Origin: an uncultured Clostridia bacterium
GTDB lineage: Bacteria; Bacillota; Clostridia; Lachnospirales; Anaerotignaceae
Direction: 5' to 3'
Assembly (NCBI GenBank): GCA_958420075.1
Contig: CATZIM010000129.1
Span: 1 to 5,819 of the forward strand
Length of the DNA: 5,819 nt
Under the pieces are notes generated by a model. That model was not told where the DNA came from. It ran no database searches and saw only the letters and a list, made by a program, of their open reading frames with translations. Made by a program: the position numbers and the translations under genes. Below, one piece after another: positions 5,759-5,819 of this stretch (within the stretch, counting starts at the first letter, position 1; each line of letters opens with the position of its first letter).

Positions 5759-5819
5759 ATGGCAAAGAGCAATACAGAAAAGAAAGTACTGCCTCTTCTG
5801 GAACCCATTGTGGCAGAAA
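5759..5819 (+). CDS. rimP: Ribosome maturation factor RimP, N-terminal fragment (3' end outside window)
   Basis: Only the first 20 codons are present, reading MAKSNTEKKVLPLLEPIVAE. The pattern of a short charged start followed by a helix ending L-L-E-P-I-V-x-E matches the N-terminus of RimP (YlxS), a cytoplasmic factor needed for maturation of the 30S ribosomal subunit. The ATG lies 5 bases after GAGGTG (5748-5753). In Firmicutes rimP usually opens the rimP-nusA-ylxR-infB operon, and the promoter plus structured leader directly upstream fit such an operon start. The fragment is short, so the assignment rests on one helix and the leader context. A different protein is possible but less likely. 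Confidence 0.72.
   Translation, partial: MAKSNTEKKVLPLLEPIVAE

Noticed and set aside
5503..5808. 101-codon minus-strand open frame running back from rimP
   Set aside because: It overlaps both promoters, the leader hairpin and the rimP start, and lacks a ribosome binding site.

Overview
The window looks like ordinary chromosomal sequence from a low-to-mid GC Firmicute, most likely a Clostridia member of Lachnospiraceae type. The grounds are strong AGGAGG-type ribosome binding sites, two TTG starts behind such sites, U-tract hairpin terminators, extended -10 promoters, a lipobox-type solute-binding protein and a rimP start at the right edge. The genus cannot be read from the sequence.

Layout. 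Positions 1-567 hold the C-terminal part of an unrecognised, probably membrane-anchored extracytoplasmic protein, closed by a terminator at 622-667. An AT-rich gap (668-1016) follows and ends in a good promoter (950-978). That promoter leads into deoC (deoxyribose-phosphate aldolase, 1017-1670) and then a complete polar amino acid ABC importer: lipoprotein binding protein (1745-2518), permease (2617-3291) and ATPase (3288-4016). I see no clear terminator or second promoter inside this run, so the four genes may share a transcript. Hairpins sit between deoC and the binding-protein gene and between the binding-protein and permease genes. The run ends at a terminator (4071-4105).

A 306-base convergent gap (4017-4322) contains that terminator, an extra hairpin and a very strong, probably bidirectional terminator (4185-4238). 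On the minus strand, 4323-5516 encodes a PLP-dependent decarboxylase of the alanine-racemase-fold family (LysA/NspC/BtrK-like). It is catalytically plausible but departs from LysA at several motifs, so its substrate is open. The divergent gap 5517-5758 carries a promoter for each direction, a thrice-repeated CAAGCG element, and a leader hairpin in front of rimP, whose first 20 codons end the window.

How the genes fit together. The importer brings in a polar amino acid, DeoC degrades deoxyribose-5-phosphate to acetaldehyde and glyceraldehyde-3-phosphate, and the decarboxylase acts on an amino acid or amino-acid-derived substrate. The link is nutrient scavenging at most; no pathway joins them firmly. 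I found no phage, transposon, CRISPR, RNA gene or defence system, and nothing that I would call a new biological system. The points most worth checking are the decarboxylase's substrate, the regulatory region between it and rimP, and the deoC-transporter linkage.
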